Origin: Leptoclinus maculatus
Lineage: Eukaryota > Chordata > Actinopteri > Perciformes > Stichaeidae
DNA length: 64,000 nucleotides
Assembly (NCBI GenBank): GCA_032191485.1
Contig: JAVDOI010000007.1
Location: forward strand, 12,861,680-12,925,679
Reading direction: 5' to 3'
The position numbers and the translations under genes were made by a program. Of the stretch, positions 1-12,925 are shown in pieces. The first letter of the stretch is position 1; each line of letters begins with the position of its first letter. The notes beneath the pieces are model-generated. The model saw only the letters and a list, made by a program, of their open reading frames with translations, was not told the origin of the DNA and searched no databases.

Positions 1-2222
1 GAGCTGTGACTGCTGGACTGGAGGGCAAGTAAGGGCATTACTGTACACGACTGAGCCGTTGTAACCCTTCCTCAAATATCTACTTTTATATGTCAGTCGA
101 TGGGGAGGGCAAAGGGAACCCTTTCATGTTGTCAAGGTTTCACACGTCTCTTTTCGGAGTGAATGAAAATGAGAAAGCGAGTCACATTTCTGCGAGGAGG
201 AGGAAAGCCCAATGGATGTGTTTTGCAAAGTTAAGCCTTTCTTCCATTTGAACGAAGACCAAAGAGGACATTTTTGCCATCATGCCATATCTGTTGGTTT
301 CTCATGAGCACAGCATGTGTATTTACTGATGTCCAGACAGCTTACTTCCTATAAAACTTGTATTAAAACATAATTTTCCCATGAAGAAACGAAAGCTTAC
401 AAAATATTACAGATAACGATATTGGCAGGCAGCCTGGTGTGATGAAAGGCCTTCTAGGTTATCTTTTCCAAACACCAAACCTGCGCCGCTCTCTTCATAG
501 AAACATCATTTGGAGTTTAAGAGCTACAACCTTTACTATAAGCCAGAGCCAATAACCAAACAAGCTAATATGCTTTTCCAAAATCTAAGAATGGTAATTA
601 CAATGGTAATTTTTCAAAATTACAAGGAAAAGCCGATTTTATTTTGCACTTACTTACTGTCATCAGTAAGAAACACAAAGACTGGAGCTTAAAGACTGCA
701 CCACATGAGGAAATGACTCATTTGACCTCTTTGCTAAATTCTGAAGAAATAATGTTCAATTAAGTTGAGTGGTTCATCACTTTCCCCCCCCAGAAGCCCT
801 GCTTTCCTCCCTTGCAGAATCACCCTTCCAAATGCAATAATCTCTTGCAGCGCTCGTTGTGATCCTCCTTGGAAGGTTAAGCTGCATCCCCAGTGTCACC
901 TCACGAGAGAGCTGCTCTTATGAAGGAGTAGGTCTTACAAATTATCTGATCGCCTCTGTGCTCTTCCCGTGGCCAATCCTGTGTAATCTAGCATGAACTC
1001 AGCACCTTTTTAACGGTAGTGTGACGTATTCCCCGCTGACCCAGGGGGTGATGGAAAGAACTAAAGAGATGGAGACAATAGGAGAATCTGAGAGAGTGAA
1101 TACGGTGCTGAAATAAAGCTGTAAGCATATCAGATGGTGATTAGTGAGGCATTCCTAGCTTTGTACGTCCCCGAGGTCTAGAATGATGTGCGAGGATTCT
1201 CATTAAATCAGATCAATACGGGATTGGGCGTTTGTTTGTTCACCAAGAACACAACAGGGGAGAAAATGCAAAGCAAATACTGCCGTCTAAGGTTTTTCGC
1301 TGCCAGAAAATTCAATTGTTTTCTTTGAGCGAGGTGTTTCTATCGCAACAGCAGAGGTCCTGTTAACGTCTTTTAAAGGTTTAGTTTCATACCTGTTGAA
1401 ACACGAGCAGCCACTTAAGCCTTTGCTAATACAATTACTGTAATACCACATTTTAAAGAAACATCAAATGATCAACATCTGCAGCATGACAGATGTCGCT
1501 GAATAATTTAAAGAGCGCATGTCGTACTTTAAGAATGCAGGCGCTGACTTTTAAGCGGTTTCACTTGTTTCCTTCAAAGTGAACAATAACTAAATATTAA
1601 TGATGACAGTGTTTGTTATCGAAAACACAATACACTTTACACATAATCTAATGCAGCACAGAGCATCAAATGATTAGGGGAAATAAAGAGCACATCTGTG
1701 TGCAGGGCACATACTCTTTCGCTCTTATTCCCGCTGTGCTGCTTCATGAGTGGATGCTGTGATGTTTTGTAAGAGCGAACAGACTTTAACCTCCCTGACA
1801 CATGCTCTCTTCAGCTCCATTAAAACAGAGATTTCCTGAGGCACCAACACTGAGTTGGGCTGGTAAGGGGAGTGTTAACCCCAAAGCCTGTTTGGGCAAA
1901 AACAGTGACACAGAAGAGGGAGAATGAAGACTGAGGCTTTTTTTTTTGCGTAATCTCTTTAACTCCAGATCACCTCCATTTCTGGAGACTATAGATAAAA
2001 GTTCTGAAAACTCATTTGCAAATGTGCCCTTTCCCCATGAAACTAGTTACTTCTGTGAAAAAATAAATGAAAAAAGGTACAAAACCCCCCAAATCTCCCT
2101 TACAAGAAAGAGGCTTCAAAATTGGATTTGTGTGGTGCAAGTGCTGAGGGCAGAGATTACACAGGGAGAAGTACTCAACATGTGCAATTACTGTGAAACG
2201 TGAGCAGTGTTGCGGCATCTCG

Positions 2223-2247
2223 GTGTGTGTGTGTGTGTGTGTGTGTG
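2223..2247. repeat. (GT)n microsatellite
   Basis: About 12 uninterrupted GT units. Confidence 0.95.
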
Positions 2248-2958
2248 ACGAAGCTTAATGCAGCGGTTTAGGCAAACCTGACGTGAAGTCACTGCTTATG
2301 GATTCAACACAAATTCCTGCTCAGAGAAGATCATTTCGTGTGTATTACAGCATGTCTTCCAGGTTTTTGGAGTGCACTCCGGGGCGAGGACTCTGCCCGG
2401 AGCTGTCAGTTGGTGAGGTCCTCTGGGTCTCATCTTATTTGACATCGCCGGTCAATAATAGGCCGTTCTATAAAAGCACCACCAGAGACTGTAAACAATA
2501 TCAAGCTTACGAAACGGCTTTTGAACTTTTGAAGCTGCTTAGAAGTCGGAATTTCTTTGTGGCTGAAGGTTTTGCAGCTTTCTGTGTGCCAAGAAATACT
2601 ACATGCTCAGGAAAATAAAAAAAGCGTACAAACCGCTTACTAGCATGAAAATGAACCACTTAAGTTGATGAGGTGGCAATTTAAATTATGAGGTGGATGT
2701 TTAGGATTAAATCTGTAGCGATGGACCTTGAGTGAGCCGTGATATTTGCTTTGAAAGCAGAATTAACACCATTGTCTAATGTGGAGTCCTGTATCATTCA
2801 TTAGACGGACGCTAACCATATGACAGCTGATCTGAATGAAGCAACAGACTCTCATTACCCTTTGGAGATGGGTTAATTGCTCTGGCCTTTGCTATAATGT
2901 CAATACTGTGAGTGGGGCTGTATTCTTTGGCTGATAACTCCGCAACCAGAGCTGGTCA

Positions 2959-2983
2959 GAAATTGAGAAATTGAGAAATTGAG
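2959..2983. repeat. Three-copy 8-bp tandem repeat (GAAATTGA)
   Basis: Three consecutive perfect copies of an 8-bp unit. Confidence 0.85.
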
Positions 2984-4415
2984 TTTGTTAAAATATGCAC
3001 ATGACCTTAAGGAAATGTCGCTGACAGTCAAAATACCGACCCTGTGTCAGAGCTAGTTGTTGTTGGAGGTGGGATCCCTGCTCTGAGGTCAGTGAGGAAG
3101 CCCCTTTTGTGCTGCGGGTTAAATGTCTTCTTGCCACGCGGTGAATCAGGGGGCGGTGGCGACGGAGGGCAGGTTCTCACAATGTGAGGCCCGATCTATT
3201 AAGGGAAACCAGAGCCCTCGTGATTGACGAGTTGCTCAACTTCATCCATCAGGCCTGGCACACAGAGGTCTGACACTGCCATATCCCTCCCATGTGGCCC
3301 GGCTCGCTACAACCCTGAGCTATATTTGCGAGCTGACATTAATGCCTCCCTCTTTCTCTCTCCATGAGGCTGCAAATCTATGGCTACCCTATCCTGTGCT
3401 GCTCCATTACAGCGGCTTCAGAGGAGACGTCATTGGATTTAAATTTCTCTAAATGAAACCTGATGACTTCCCAAATTCTAGGAACAGTTCCTCGCACTTT
3501 CATAGCCTCCAGGTGGTTCACACGTCATGCATACATTTGCAGAGTGATACATAGACGTACATATCTAATTTATAATTATATCTAATAATTTGATTTAGTC
3601 TTCACCACCATAACATAATATTAAATAATTTGTGGTTCTCTTTAAAAGAAGAGATGTAATTTTTATCCAAAGGTAATTTACGCTGCAACACAAAAATAAG
3701 GCAGCCACTGGGACTTTTGGGGTTATTGATAAAAAACTGAAAATAAGTGTGCAGATAAAATGTTCTCCCGAGAAAGAGACAGACAAATACAGTGGGGAGG
3801 GATGCCTATGTTTTATGGGAGTCATTATTCATCTGATGATAGCTTTCTAGCCTGTTTGCTTCCCCGTCTCGTCTGTGTTTTCATTAAAGTGTACTTGGCT
3901 GTTGATCCATGCTATAATTTTGATTAAAACCCATAAGTGAGCAAGGCAGAGAGCAGGTCTGTATTTTCCTCACTTATTTTTATATTTAATTTTTGTAAAC
4001 TGGGGAGTCTAGAAAGCCGAAAGAGCCTCTTCACAGTGGGGAGTCCTGAATAAGAATTAAAAAACAACAACAACAACACATAATGCTGCTGTAAATTCAG
4101 GTCAGGACTGAAAAAAAAGCTGCAGTATGCGCAGCTCACCTTGAGCCTGCAATAAAAAAATCAAAATAAATCACAAGGGCCAAGGCAGCTGTCTGCGTTC
4201 AAACAGCTCGAATGAGAATCTTAGATGACCAGTCTGATTCTCTAAAAGAAATCACAGATCTATGATACTAAACTACTCTTAAAGGGACAGGGTGTCATTT
4301 TTAGGGGGAGCGGTGGGTTATTGGCAGTTATTTAATTAGTGTATAATCACTCGAAACTAAGAATCGTTATGTTATCCTTCGCTTAGAAAAAGCCACTTAT
4401 GTCTAAGTAGGGGCA

Positions 4416-4418
<3 letters not shown>

Positions 4419-4490
<72 letters not shown>

Positions 4491-4507
4491 ACACACACAC
4501 ACACACA
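4419..4507. repeat. (CA)n microsatellite, about 89 bp
   Basis: Nearly pure CA run with one G interruption near 4486, inside the TTAA-flanked element and just left of the hAT insertion. Confidence 0.95.
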
Positions 4508-4551
4508 TAGACACAAACAAACGCCAAGAGCGAGCAGATATGCCTCTAAGG

Positions 4552-5443
4552 CAGTGGTGGGCCGTCAGGCCCAGCCAAGCCTTCTCTGCTATTATAGCTA
4601 TTTTATAATTAAATAATTTTTCACAAATACACTACATGTATTATAATTTGTTTCCCATTAGCTTTTTTTCTCATTGCACAGCTACTGTCTTCCTCTGTTG
4701 CTCTGCTTCCAGCCTGCAGCGCTGCTTCCAGCACAGCTTGTTTCAAGGAGAGCTTTTATCCAATCAGATTTCACCTCTGTGTCTCTAGGTAAGAAGAGAG
4801 GCCCGAGGCCTGCAGACTCACAAGTGAATCCCTTTGCAGTTTAAGTGAAAGTGATATTGTTGATTGTCATAGTCTTCAACCAATCAGATCTTTAGTTTGA
4901 CATGTTGGGCGTATTCTTTGACGTGCCAGAGCTACCGAGGTAGTCTACAAGTACGTCAGCATTGACGTGCGGCGTGATTGGTCAGTGGGCTAGCGTGACT
5001 GTTGCGACGCTGAAGCTAGCTAGCAGAAGTTAGTATTAGTAGTAACATTTCAAGTTGAACGATATGTAAGAAGTTATGACATTGACATTGACATGACTTG
5101 ACATGACATTGAACACACGCGCCACACCAGAGTACAATGTTGTGGTTCCGGGGTAGGCGTGTCAGACAGCATGTTGCCAGGTTGAGCGCAGTCCACCGAA
5201 AACATTATATTTCCCTCAATTTAAGCTTCTGCATTTTCCAAATGCAATAGAATTATTCAAACGTATTGTTCGGTTCGTAAGCCTCGTAACGAACGGTTTA
5301 ATGCGAATATACGTGTATTGTTACACCCCTAGAAACAAATAATAACCGTAGCTGTGGCGTCATAATGAGGTTATTAGGAGGTGGTTCAACTGTAGTAGGA
5401 ACAGCACTGAAGGCCCAGGTATAAAATGCACGGCCCGCCACTG
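4552..5443. mobile_element. Non-autonomous hAT-like transposon with 8-bp target duplication
   Basis: The left end is CAGTGGTGGGCCGT and the right end is ACGGCCCGCCACTG, inverted repeats matching at 13 of 14 positions. The flanks are CTCTAAGG (4544-4551) and CTCTATGG (5444-5451), an 8-bp duplication with one change, which is the hAT signature. The body (892 bp) has no transposase reading frame. It may itself be composite: 5282-5332 resembles, on the minus strand, the CTAGGGGTGTAAC terminus found on many fish hAT elements. Confidence 0.8.
5078..5112. repeat. Imperfect (TGACAT)n short tandem repeat
   Basis: About six degenerate copies of a six-base TGACAT-like unit within the hAT body. Confidence 0.75.
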
Positions 5444-6122
5444 CTCTATGGTGAAGTGAACCAGGTGAAGTCAAGGAGACTCGAGTTGACGGCAACTACG
5501 CTAGTTACTGTACACGCAAAAAAATATATGCGAGTAAAAAGTCAATACTCTATCAATACATCTGTGAACATGTAAAACAAAAGTGAAACCAAATTCAGTC
5601 GGCGACCGCTGCTATGTCTACACAAGCACCGCATGAAAGATCGGCCAAAAGATCTTTTTCTTTTGTAAACTTCTCTGCCGGCTGAGACAAAGCAGCCAGG
5701 AGGAGAGAATGACTGATACTGACGAATGTCTGTGTTCTTCATTCTTTATAAACTTTAATGACATTTTACATTAGTTTCTAGTGAGATATTAATGACTTAT
5801 ATAGTGACTTTACTGTTGTAAACATAAACGGTGCTGCTCTACAAACAATATTTAGCTATATCTAAATTATAAATAACTTCTGATTCTGTTCTGAATTTAT
5901 TTGTTTTTAAAATCTTATAAATCTTTTTAAAAACAAATATATAGTGATATAGAAGAACCGAGTATTGAAAAGACTAGCCCCTAGTTGTACTAAACTCCTA
6001 AAGATACCTATCCCTGCCTGTAGGCCACCATAGTTCTTTGACACGCTTGCAAAGGGAGGGCTGAGCTGAGGGGTATTTAGTTGGTTGCAAACTGTCACAA
6101 AACTTACACACTGTCCCTTTAA

Positions 6123-9100
6123 ATATATCTAAATGAACAGTAGCTACAGCTGGGCTCACCGGGAACCAAAACCTCACACGGAGTGAGGAATGTTATGAAC
6201 TGGAATGAGCGAGGAGCTACTCAGTCTTAAGTGATGTTTTATGGATTGTCATTAAGAATCAGACAGCTGTAAAACCCAGCTTAGGCATGCTTGCACTTCT
6301 CACATTCAGTGGAAGCTCCAGCTAAGTGCAACACGAGGGACATTCAGCCAAGCAACAGGGAACAGGTCCACTCCCGGGACCCTTGCATAATTCTTTTGCA
6401 TAATTTCCTGGATAAAATCCTCTTGCGTCTATCTTAATATAGTGTAAATTAATGAGGACAACTTTGCCCTGGTTAATTGAAAATCTGCAGAGTCAGTCTC
6501 CCAATGGAAGAAGAGGGAGAGAGTGAGTGAGGATGGGGTTTACAGGAAGCGAGAGAGAAAGAGGTTTTAGCGTATCGCCATCCTCGAACGAACTCAGCTA
6601 AAAAGCCCCCGCAGCATATACGGAAAGCTCCTTCTGTATTCGGCACCACCTGAACAATGTATTCTCTCTTTCCAAATCCAATTTGAGATGGCATCTCCTG
6701 CCTCGGGCTCAGTGTTTGGGTCGTAGCTCACACACTGACTGCTTAGAGAAAAGGAGGAGCAATTGTGACTTGGCGAGGGAGGATTAAGGGCCGAATAAAA
6801 ATAAAGACTCTTAGTTTAGAGACACCACATGGGAGAAATTAACGAAGGCTCGTGACTTCTGTCAGGAAAACTCCTCAGATGGCCACGTCACTGTCTGTCC
6901 TCTCGTCTTCAGGCTCCTTCACATTACCGAGGGGGTTTTTCTTTCTTTCCATTCATCCCAACAGACAGTTGAGGCGGCAATTTGGGTGATGAATAATGAA
7001 TGACAATGTCGGTACTGCGTGTGAGACAGGTGAAACAAATAAGCCGTGACAAATCTATTTGAATACGTCAAAATGACTGCTCCTTTATTTCAATGGGTAA
7101 ACACTTATTGTGCCGGGGAATTTGACTAACAACGTTGCCAACGTGCTCTCAAACTAATAAAGCATTTTTTCATTTCATTCGTTCTACTTCACAAGGCTTT
7201 AACCTTTGCTTATTTTGCATGTGTTCAAACTGAATAAATCAAAAATACATTATGACAAGAATGCTGATAAAAGCACAAAGAGATCATATAATGGATTCAT
7301 TCCACAGACGTGCACATGCCTAAACGAGCAATCTCACCCTGAAAATTTAGAAAAATGCAATAAAAGCAAATCCAATTCAGGGTAACAGCAACATTGAAAT
7401 GCTTTGGGACTATAATACTGTCCATTAGTCACATGCACCATCATTTCATCTGGACTTATATTCATTACCAGAGTGAAACACTCCATTTGGCATTGTTGTG
7501 CACACTTAATTTTCCTCTTGATTGAGCCTGTCTATTAGTGCCTTCCAACCGCAGTAGGGCACACCAGGGACAGAGGATTGCCGAGGAAAACGCACAAGAA
7601 AACAAGATCGCACAACGGAGCCAGCCGAGCCTCTGGGGTCCGTGCGCACACTTCAACTCCCAGTTAATTAACAGCATGTTTGAAATGATTTTGGTTAGTA
7701 TTTTTGGTCTCTTTGTGGAAAGCAAACTTTATGGTTATGAATAAAACATGCAGTGTACCTTATCATGATTATACGAAGAACGGCTGAGGCCAAGTGGTTC
7801 TGCAGGAGGCAGCCTTTTGTTTCATTCCTGCCTTTGTGCTGCAGATGCATGCACATAACTGCAGGTCGGGATCCAGAAACTCGTCTGCCTGCATGCCGAA
7901 AACGGCGAGCAGATAGAATCACTTGCTGTTACCCAACACTTGCTCTAATCCCCGGATCTACTACATTCAGCTGGTCGATACTGGCGAATGATAAGGCACT
8001 GCAAGCAATAACCGCTTTCTCCTACATCACCTCTCTCAGCTGGACTTCAAGACAAAATTACATCTAAATTGGCATCTTTTGGCTGTTTCCTGAGGCCCGG
8101 CCCTGCAATGTTCTCCCGCTTGCTGCATCTCTAGATCCCCGAAAAGAAGAATCAGTGTAACAGAGCTGATCTGTGAGCCTGCGGGCTGGACCGAGGCTGA
8201 CGGGGATGCAGGCTGCTGTAGCAGATAGATTGCAAGAAGGAACATACGGTAATATTGTTTAACATTGAGGGGTGAGAGCTGTGGAGATATACTGCGGTGA
8301 TTTGGATTTGGTTATTGTGAGACTCCAGGTAACCAAGACCAACGCAGCTCCTCTGGGACACAACAATGAAATGCTTGGACTGGCCATGGAGGATGAAAAC
8401 GGTCTAGTTTTAATAATCTGCATATCTGACCCAACAACTCTGCTTGACTATCTTCTCATACATTCTCAACACACACACACCAGAAGATAGAGTACATATA
8501 AAGGAGTCTACGTCAACATGTCAGGACTCTACTCCTCCCTGTGGGCATCCTGATCACAGCTGCACAGTGTAGATAATTGGGTTGTAATTAGATGAGAATA
8601 CAGTACAGAAATACATGTAGTGTTGAAGTTGGCGCATCGCCGCTGGATACGGGTTGCGAGAAAAAAAGCACCATACACTGTAGCCGTTCTGCATGATTGC
8701 CTATCGAGAAAGGTCATACGAAACACACCAAAAACATACACAGATGTATGCGTACATGCACACAGATCCTTCTGTTTGTGGGCTGCTAGAGGAAGTTGCC
8801 TCGACACATCACTGCATTTGGTTTCCACATTCTGCCCGAAGGGAGATGGCGCCTTGCCAAGCTCCTCTCCGCTGAAATATTAAGGCGAGAACCCATTGTG
8901 TGCTGCTAATTTCAGAAAGTGCTGAGAAGGGATAGAAAGGGAAGGTAAGAATCATGCTCCCATTTTTTTGGCGCTCTCTTTTCCTCCCTTTCATCTTTGC
9001 ACAGAAATTATCACCTACATCATTACTGAGATTAGATAACATAAACAAAACTGCCCTATCACATCCAAAACTCTGATTATCCAGCCTCAAACAGGGGGAA

Positions 9101-11060
9101 AAAAAGAGATGAATTGCCACAGTAAACATGACTGCACACACATTTACATATTCTCAGATGCTTGAAGTCGTACTGTAAGTGTGAGCGACTGGCCAGAGCT
9201 TGTAAACAAACTGCGGGGCAGAGTGGAGGCTGCAGATCTCAGGGTCTTTCATTCAATTTACGTGATACATTGAAGCCCTGCAGGCAAGTTACGCCAGCTG
9301 CCCGATCGCTACAATGCTACACAATCTAAAATGTCCGAAATATAAACACTTCGATCAGCCTCATCTTTAAATGAACAGGTCATTGTCAATAACCTCAGAC
9401 GGCATGAAAAGGACATACAAATAGTATCTGACAAGAGTGTGAAAAATATCCATTAACAAGAACTTTTCGTGTGGATCTCACCTGCACCGACCGTGTACTC
9501 ACTTCTCTGCTATCTGCCCGCATGGGTATCAATAATTAATGATCGTGGCTCGGCCCCTGCCTAGTTACATTCCACTGCAGGATAACTACCACTCTGCGGA
9601 CTGCAGGAAACTGATGACTGCCTAGAGTGCTCCATTTTTGTTTTTAGGCTTTACGTCTGTCGTAATATTTCATTATACTTGTTCTCGCCGGAGTGATGAG
9701 GCTGCAAGAAAAGCCTGCTCGCTGCTATCTCCCTGTTTTGTTTATTCATAAGAGGATGGGCATAAAAAATAAAGTGATTTACGCTCCGGACAGTGATAAG
9801 GTAAAGCCTCATGCCGGTTCCTGTTCATCTCTGAGAGATAACCAGAGGCTGGATGTGAAGAGCATCCCTTCCGGTGCAAAAGTGTTGGCTGCCTAGAAAA
9901 CTCGGTGATCTGTGAAGCTCTCGAGAAGACTGATCAATACACCCCCATCTTACTATTTTCTCTCTGAAGCTCAAAGAAATCCCTATCCGCTGCACCGACA
10001 CAGAGGAGGTGTGAAGCTAAAGCGTATAACGGTGGGAGGCGAACGTGGTCAATCCAATTATCCTTCTGTCAAAGCACGTTTTCTATTCTTGACAGCCTGC
10101 AAATCCTTTGGAAAAAGAAATGCCAAATACTTTGGACGTATTATTTTTGATACATTTTGAATTCTAAGGATGTCAAAATCCAAATTTCAAGGGCTGTGAA
10201 AAGTCGACAATGCTAATTTCTTAGGTTAATAGGACACTTGGATGGAGAGATCTTTTGAATATTTGCATCCACTTATGTCTCTCTTTGTGTGCGTGTCTAA
10301 GTCACTGAATGACATGGAGGGCTGTGCGGTGTGATAACGGTGAATACTGTGAAGCAGGGAGGTAGGTATGTTGGCTAAAACCACAGGATGACTGAGTCAC
10401 AGACAAAGAAGTCTGGGTCGGTGACACGGCCCAAACTCTGTCTCTCTGTTGGGGAATGTCAGGGGAACATGAAAATCTAGATTTATGCAAACTTTAGGGG
10501 ATGATAATCCAGTATGAAATAAATCTAGATCCATTTCTAAAACAAAAATGTGTCACTGTTTGCTGAACTATATTTGGTCTAGTCAAAGTTACTGGACACT
10601 TTGAGTGCCTGCTCAACAACAAGTGCTCACGAGTTCGTTTTGCCTCTTGGCATTCCAGGAAATTATTTATTATCACCAACATATGAATTTCCTGTATGCA
10701 AGTTATTATGTGATAGTAAAACTGTAATTTACTAGCCTGGTACAACTATTTTCCCTCAGACTTTCTTGTCTTTTGGTTTTTACTTGAAGGATTCTATCAT
10801 TTCTGCGAACGCCCTTGTACAAATGTTTGAGTAATGGGCATGGACATCAGTCCTGTTAGCTGGAGTAGTGTGTACATGACAGGAGATACACTCACTGCAG
10901 GAGGATTCACAATTGAAGATCTCTTTCTTGGGAAACAAGCAACTGATTAGTGAATGATTACAGTCTAGTGCTTCATATTTTGATCAGATATTGAAACTAC
11001 AGGATGCTAATTATTATTTAGTTTTGGTTTTTATAGAAGCCAAACGCAGTAGTGTTAAAG
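6123..11060. other. Gene-free stretch, intronic
   Basis: Unique-looking sequence. No exon, tRNA or transposon ends recognised. Overlapping open frames around 7465-8361 lie on both strands with no protein-like composition and are treated as chance. Confidence 0.45.
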
Positions 11061-11460
11061 CAATAGTTCAACTTTTTTGGAAATATGCGTATATTCGCCT
11101 TCTTGTCGAGAGTTTGATGCGGAGGTCGCTACCTCGCTAGTGTTTGTACAGTTAATATGAAGCTACAGCCGGCAACCGGTTAGCTTAGCTTAGCATAGCA
11201 CCCAGTCTGGAAACGGGGGGGAACAGTTAGCCTGGCCTGCTGGTGATGAATAGCCAACCCTTAGAGGTGCTGACAGGAGGAGTTTGTTACATTTGGACAG
11301 CATCAGACTAGCTGTTTCCTCCTGTTTTCAGTCTTTATGCTAAGCTAAGATAACAGGCTGTTGGCATTAGACACGAGCGTGGTATCAATCTTCTCAACTA
11401 ATGTGTGTGAAGAAAGCGAATAACCAAATCCAAAATGTCAAACTTTTTTTTGTGCAATTG
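11061..11460. mobile_element. MITE-like element with long imperfect terminal inverted repeats (family A)
   Basis: The left end (CAATAGTTCAACTTTTTTGG, then TATTCGCCTTCTTG) matches the reverse complement of the right end (ending TCAAACTTTTTTTTGTGCAATTG), giving imperfect inverted repeats of roughly 60-80 bp. The middle contains the repeated GCTTAGCTTAGC motif at 11181-11192 and its inverted partner GCTAAGCTAAG near 11339. I recognise this from memory as an abundant percomorph repeat. A second fragment lies at 31330-31460. Confidence 0.75.
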
Positions 11461-11581
11461 GTGAATAGTACACATTACATAACACCTGTGGCTGAGCTGC
11501 ATTATAATGAAACAAGGCTACCATCAGTGAAGACACTGGTTCCTCTGCTTAATGTGACAGTACAAAAGGTAAATCTTATAA

Positions 11582-11617
11582 ATATATATATATACCGTAT
11601 ATATATATATATATATA
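11582..11617. repeat. (AT)n with CCG centre, self-complementary
   Basis: Alternating AT interrupted by CCG gives a near-palindrome able to form a cruciform. Confidence 0.85.
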
Positions 11618-12612
11618 AGTTTCTATTAAACTCAGATGCAGCTGCAGATATGTGAGCTCTTGTCAACTTTGATGGAGTTGTTAAATGATTCAGGATAAAT
11701 CTTTCTTTCTATCAACTTGTTGAGAAATGGTTTCATGGGAATAACACACGTGGCTGTTTAAAAAATAGGTTTCAATCAGCATCAAAGAGGAGCACATGGT
11801 TTTAGTTGCAAAATTTACTCCAGAGCAGCACCAACTCCACATTTGGTATTTGGTAAAAGCGCAGATGGTGGTATCCCAAATGAATGCTTTCTTTCCATTT
11901 TGTGCAATAACTCAGCCTGAATCTGACTAACAAACGAGATGGGAAAAAGTCACACGGAGGTAACAATAATAATAATTGCAACAAATATGATTCTAATGTT
12001 TGTCGACTTTCAAGCAGATGCTAATCCAGTCCAGGTCCTCTGTACTCCATCACAGCGAGGTAAGCAGTGTTTAACCTATAATGTGGTGCACATCAGAGAG
12101 GAATTCCGAGATATACAAAGCAGAGGGATGACAGGTAATAGATTTGACTGAGAAGGAGGCTGTAAACACTATTTCCGAATTCCCAATGGCTGCTCTAAAA
12201 GCTCTTTATTCCCCTCCACTATATACTGTAAACACCTGTCTCGTCTCCAGTCTACTCCTCCATCCACCCTCTCCACACAGGGACAGCTCATCATCCGGTA
12301 CATCTCATATTCCATTCACACACAGTGTAAACCCAAGCTTTATGAGACTGGCCTGGGTAAACAACATCTGACATTTTGGCCCGATTTGCAAACAAATGCA
12401 GAAGGATGACAAGGCACTGGGATTTATTGTTTTTAATTAAACAATGCTTGCCACGTGCAGTACTTAGCAGTATTTGGATTCAATGTGCTGCAAAATTGAA
12501 AGCAGTGAGAAAATGCCCATCACAATATTCTAGTGCACAAGGTGATGTCATTAAGTGTCTTGTTTTGTTTGAGAATGACTTCAACAATTAATTCACTTTC
12601 AAAATAGTTACC

Positions 12613-12925
12613 GTTCAGCATGCTATCATGCTCACAATGACAATGCTAGTATGTTGACGTTAAGCAGGTATGATGTTATTTGTTCGCCATCTTAGTGTAG
12701 TGTGTTAGCATTTTGCCGATTGGCAGAAAACCCAAAGCACAGAGGCCGATGGGAATGTCATTCCTTTTGCGGGTATTTGGTCATAAATGAATAATTTAAT
12801 AATTGTGATCCGATAGTGGTGTAGGATGAAAAATCACCACATTAATCACAATCCAGAGGCGGACATGAATGTGAGTAACAAATTCCATAGTAATCAATTT
12901 AATAGTTGTTGAGATATACTGTATA
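12613..12925 (+). mobile_element. Interspersed repeat, family B, copy 1
   Basis: The stretch CATGCT..CATGCTCACAATGACAATGC..AGCAGGT..GCCATCTTAG..GTGTTAGCA matches the reverse complement of 56130-56285 almost motif for motif. Its 3' part (GGACATGAATGT... then TAGTTGTTGAGATA) matches the reverse complement of 50775-51120. It is a known-looking percomorph repeat; I cannot give its class. Confidence 0.75.

Larger units (their letters stand above)
1..4278. other. Gene-free stretch, intronic
   Basis: No exon, RNA gene or transposon end was recognised. It contains a short (GT)n at 2223-2247, a small tandem of three 8-bp units (GAAATTGA) at 2959-2983, and scattered A/T runs. The longest open frames (for example 2283-2618) resemble no known protein and are read as chance. 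Confidence 0.5.
4279..6122. mobile_element. TTAA-flanked DNA transposon / MITE (host of a nested hAT)
   Basis: The left end reads TTAA (4279-4282) then AGGGACAGGGTGT. The right end reads ACACACTGTCCCT then TTAA (6119-6122). The ends are inverted repeats, 12 of 13 identical, flanked by TTAA on both sides, as expected for piggyBac- or Kolobok-type target duplication. The right end continues inwards (about 6000-6118) as a sequence I recognise from memory as a common percomorph repeat. No transposase frame is seen, so it is non-autonomous. It has been interrupted by the hAT-like element at 4552-5443 and contains a long CA array; without the insertion it would be about 0.94 kb. Which superfamily it belongs to is uncertain. 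Confidence 0.7.

Noticed and set aside
4419..4507. Regularly repeated sequence considered as a CRISPR-like array
   Set aside because: Dinucleotide repeat with no spacers, in a vertebrate genome.
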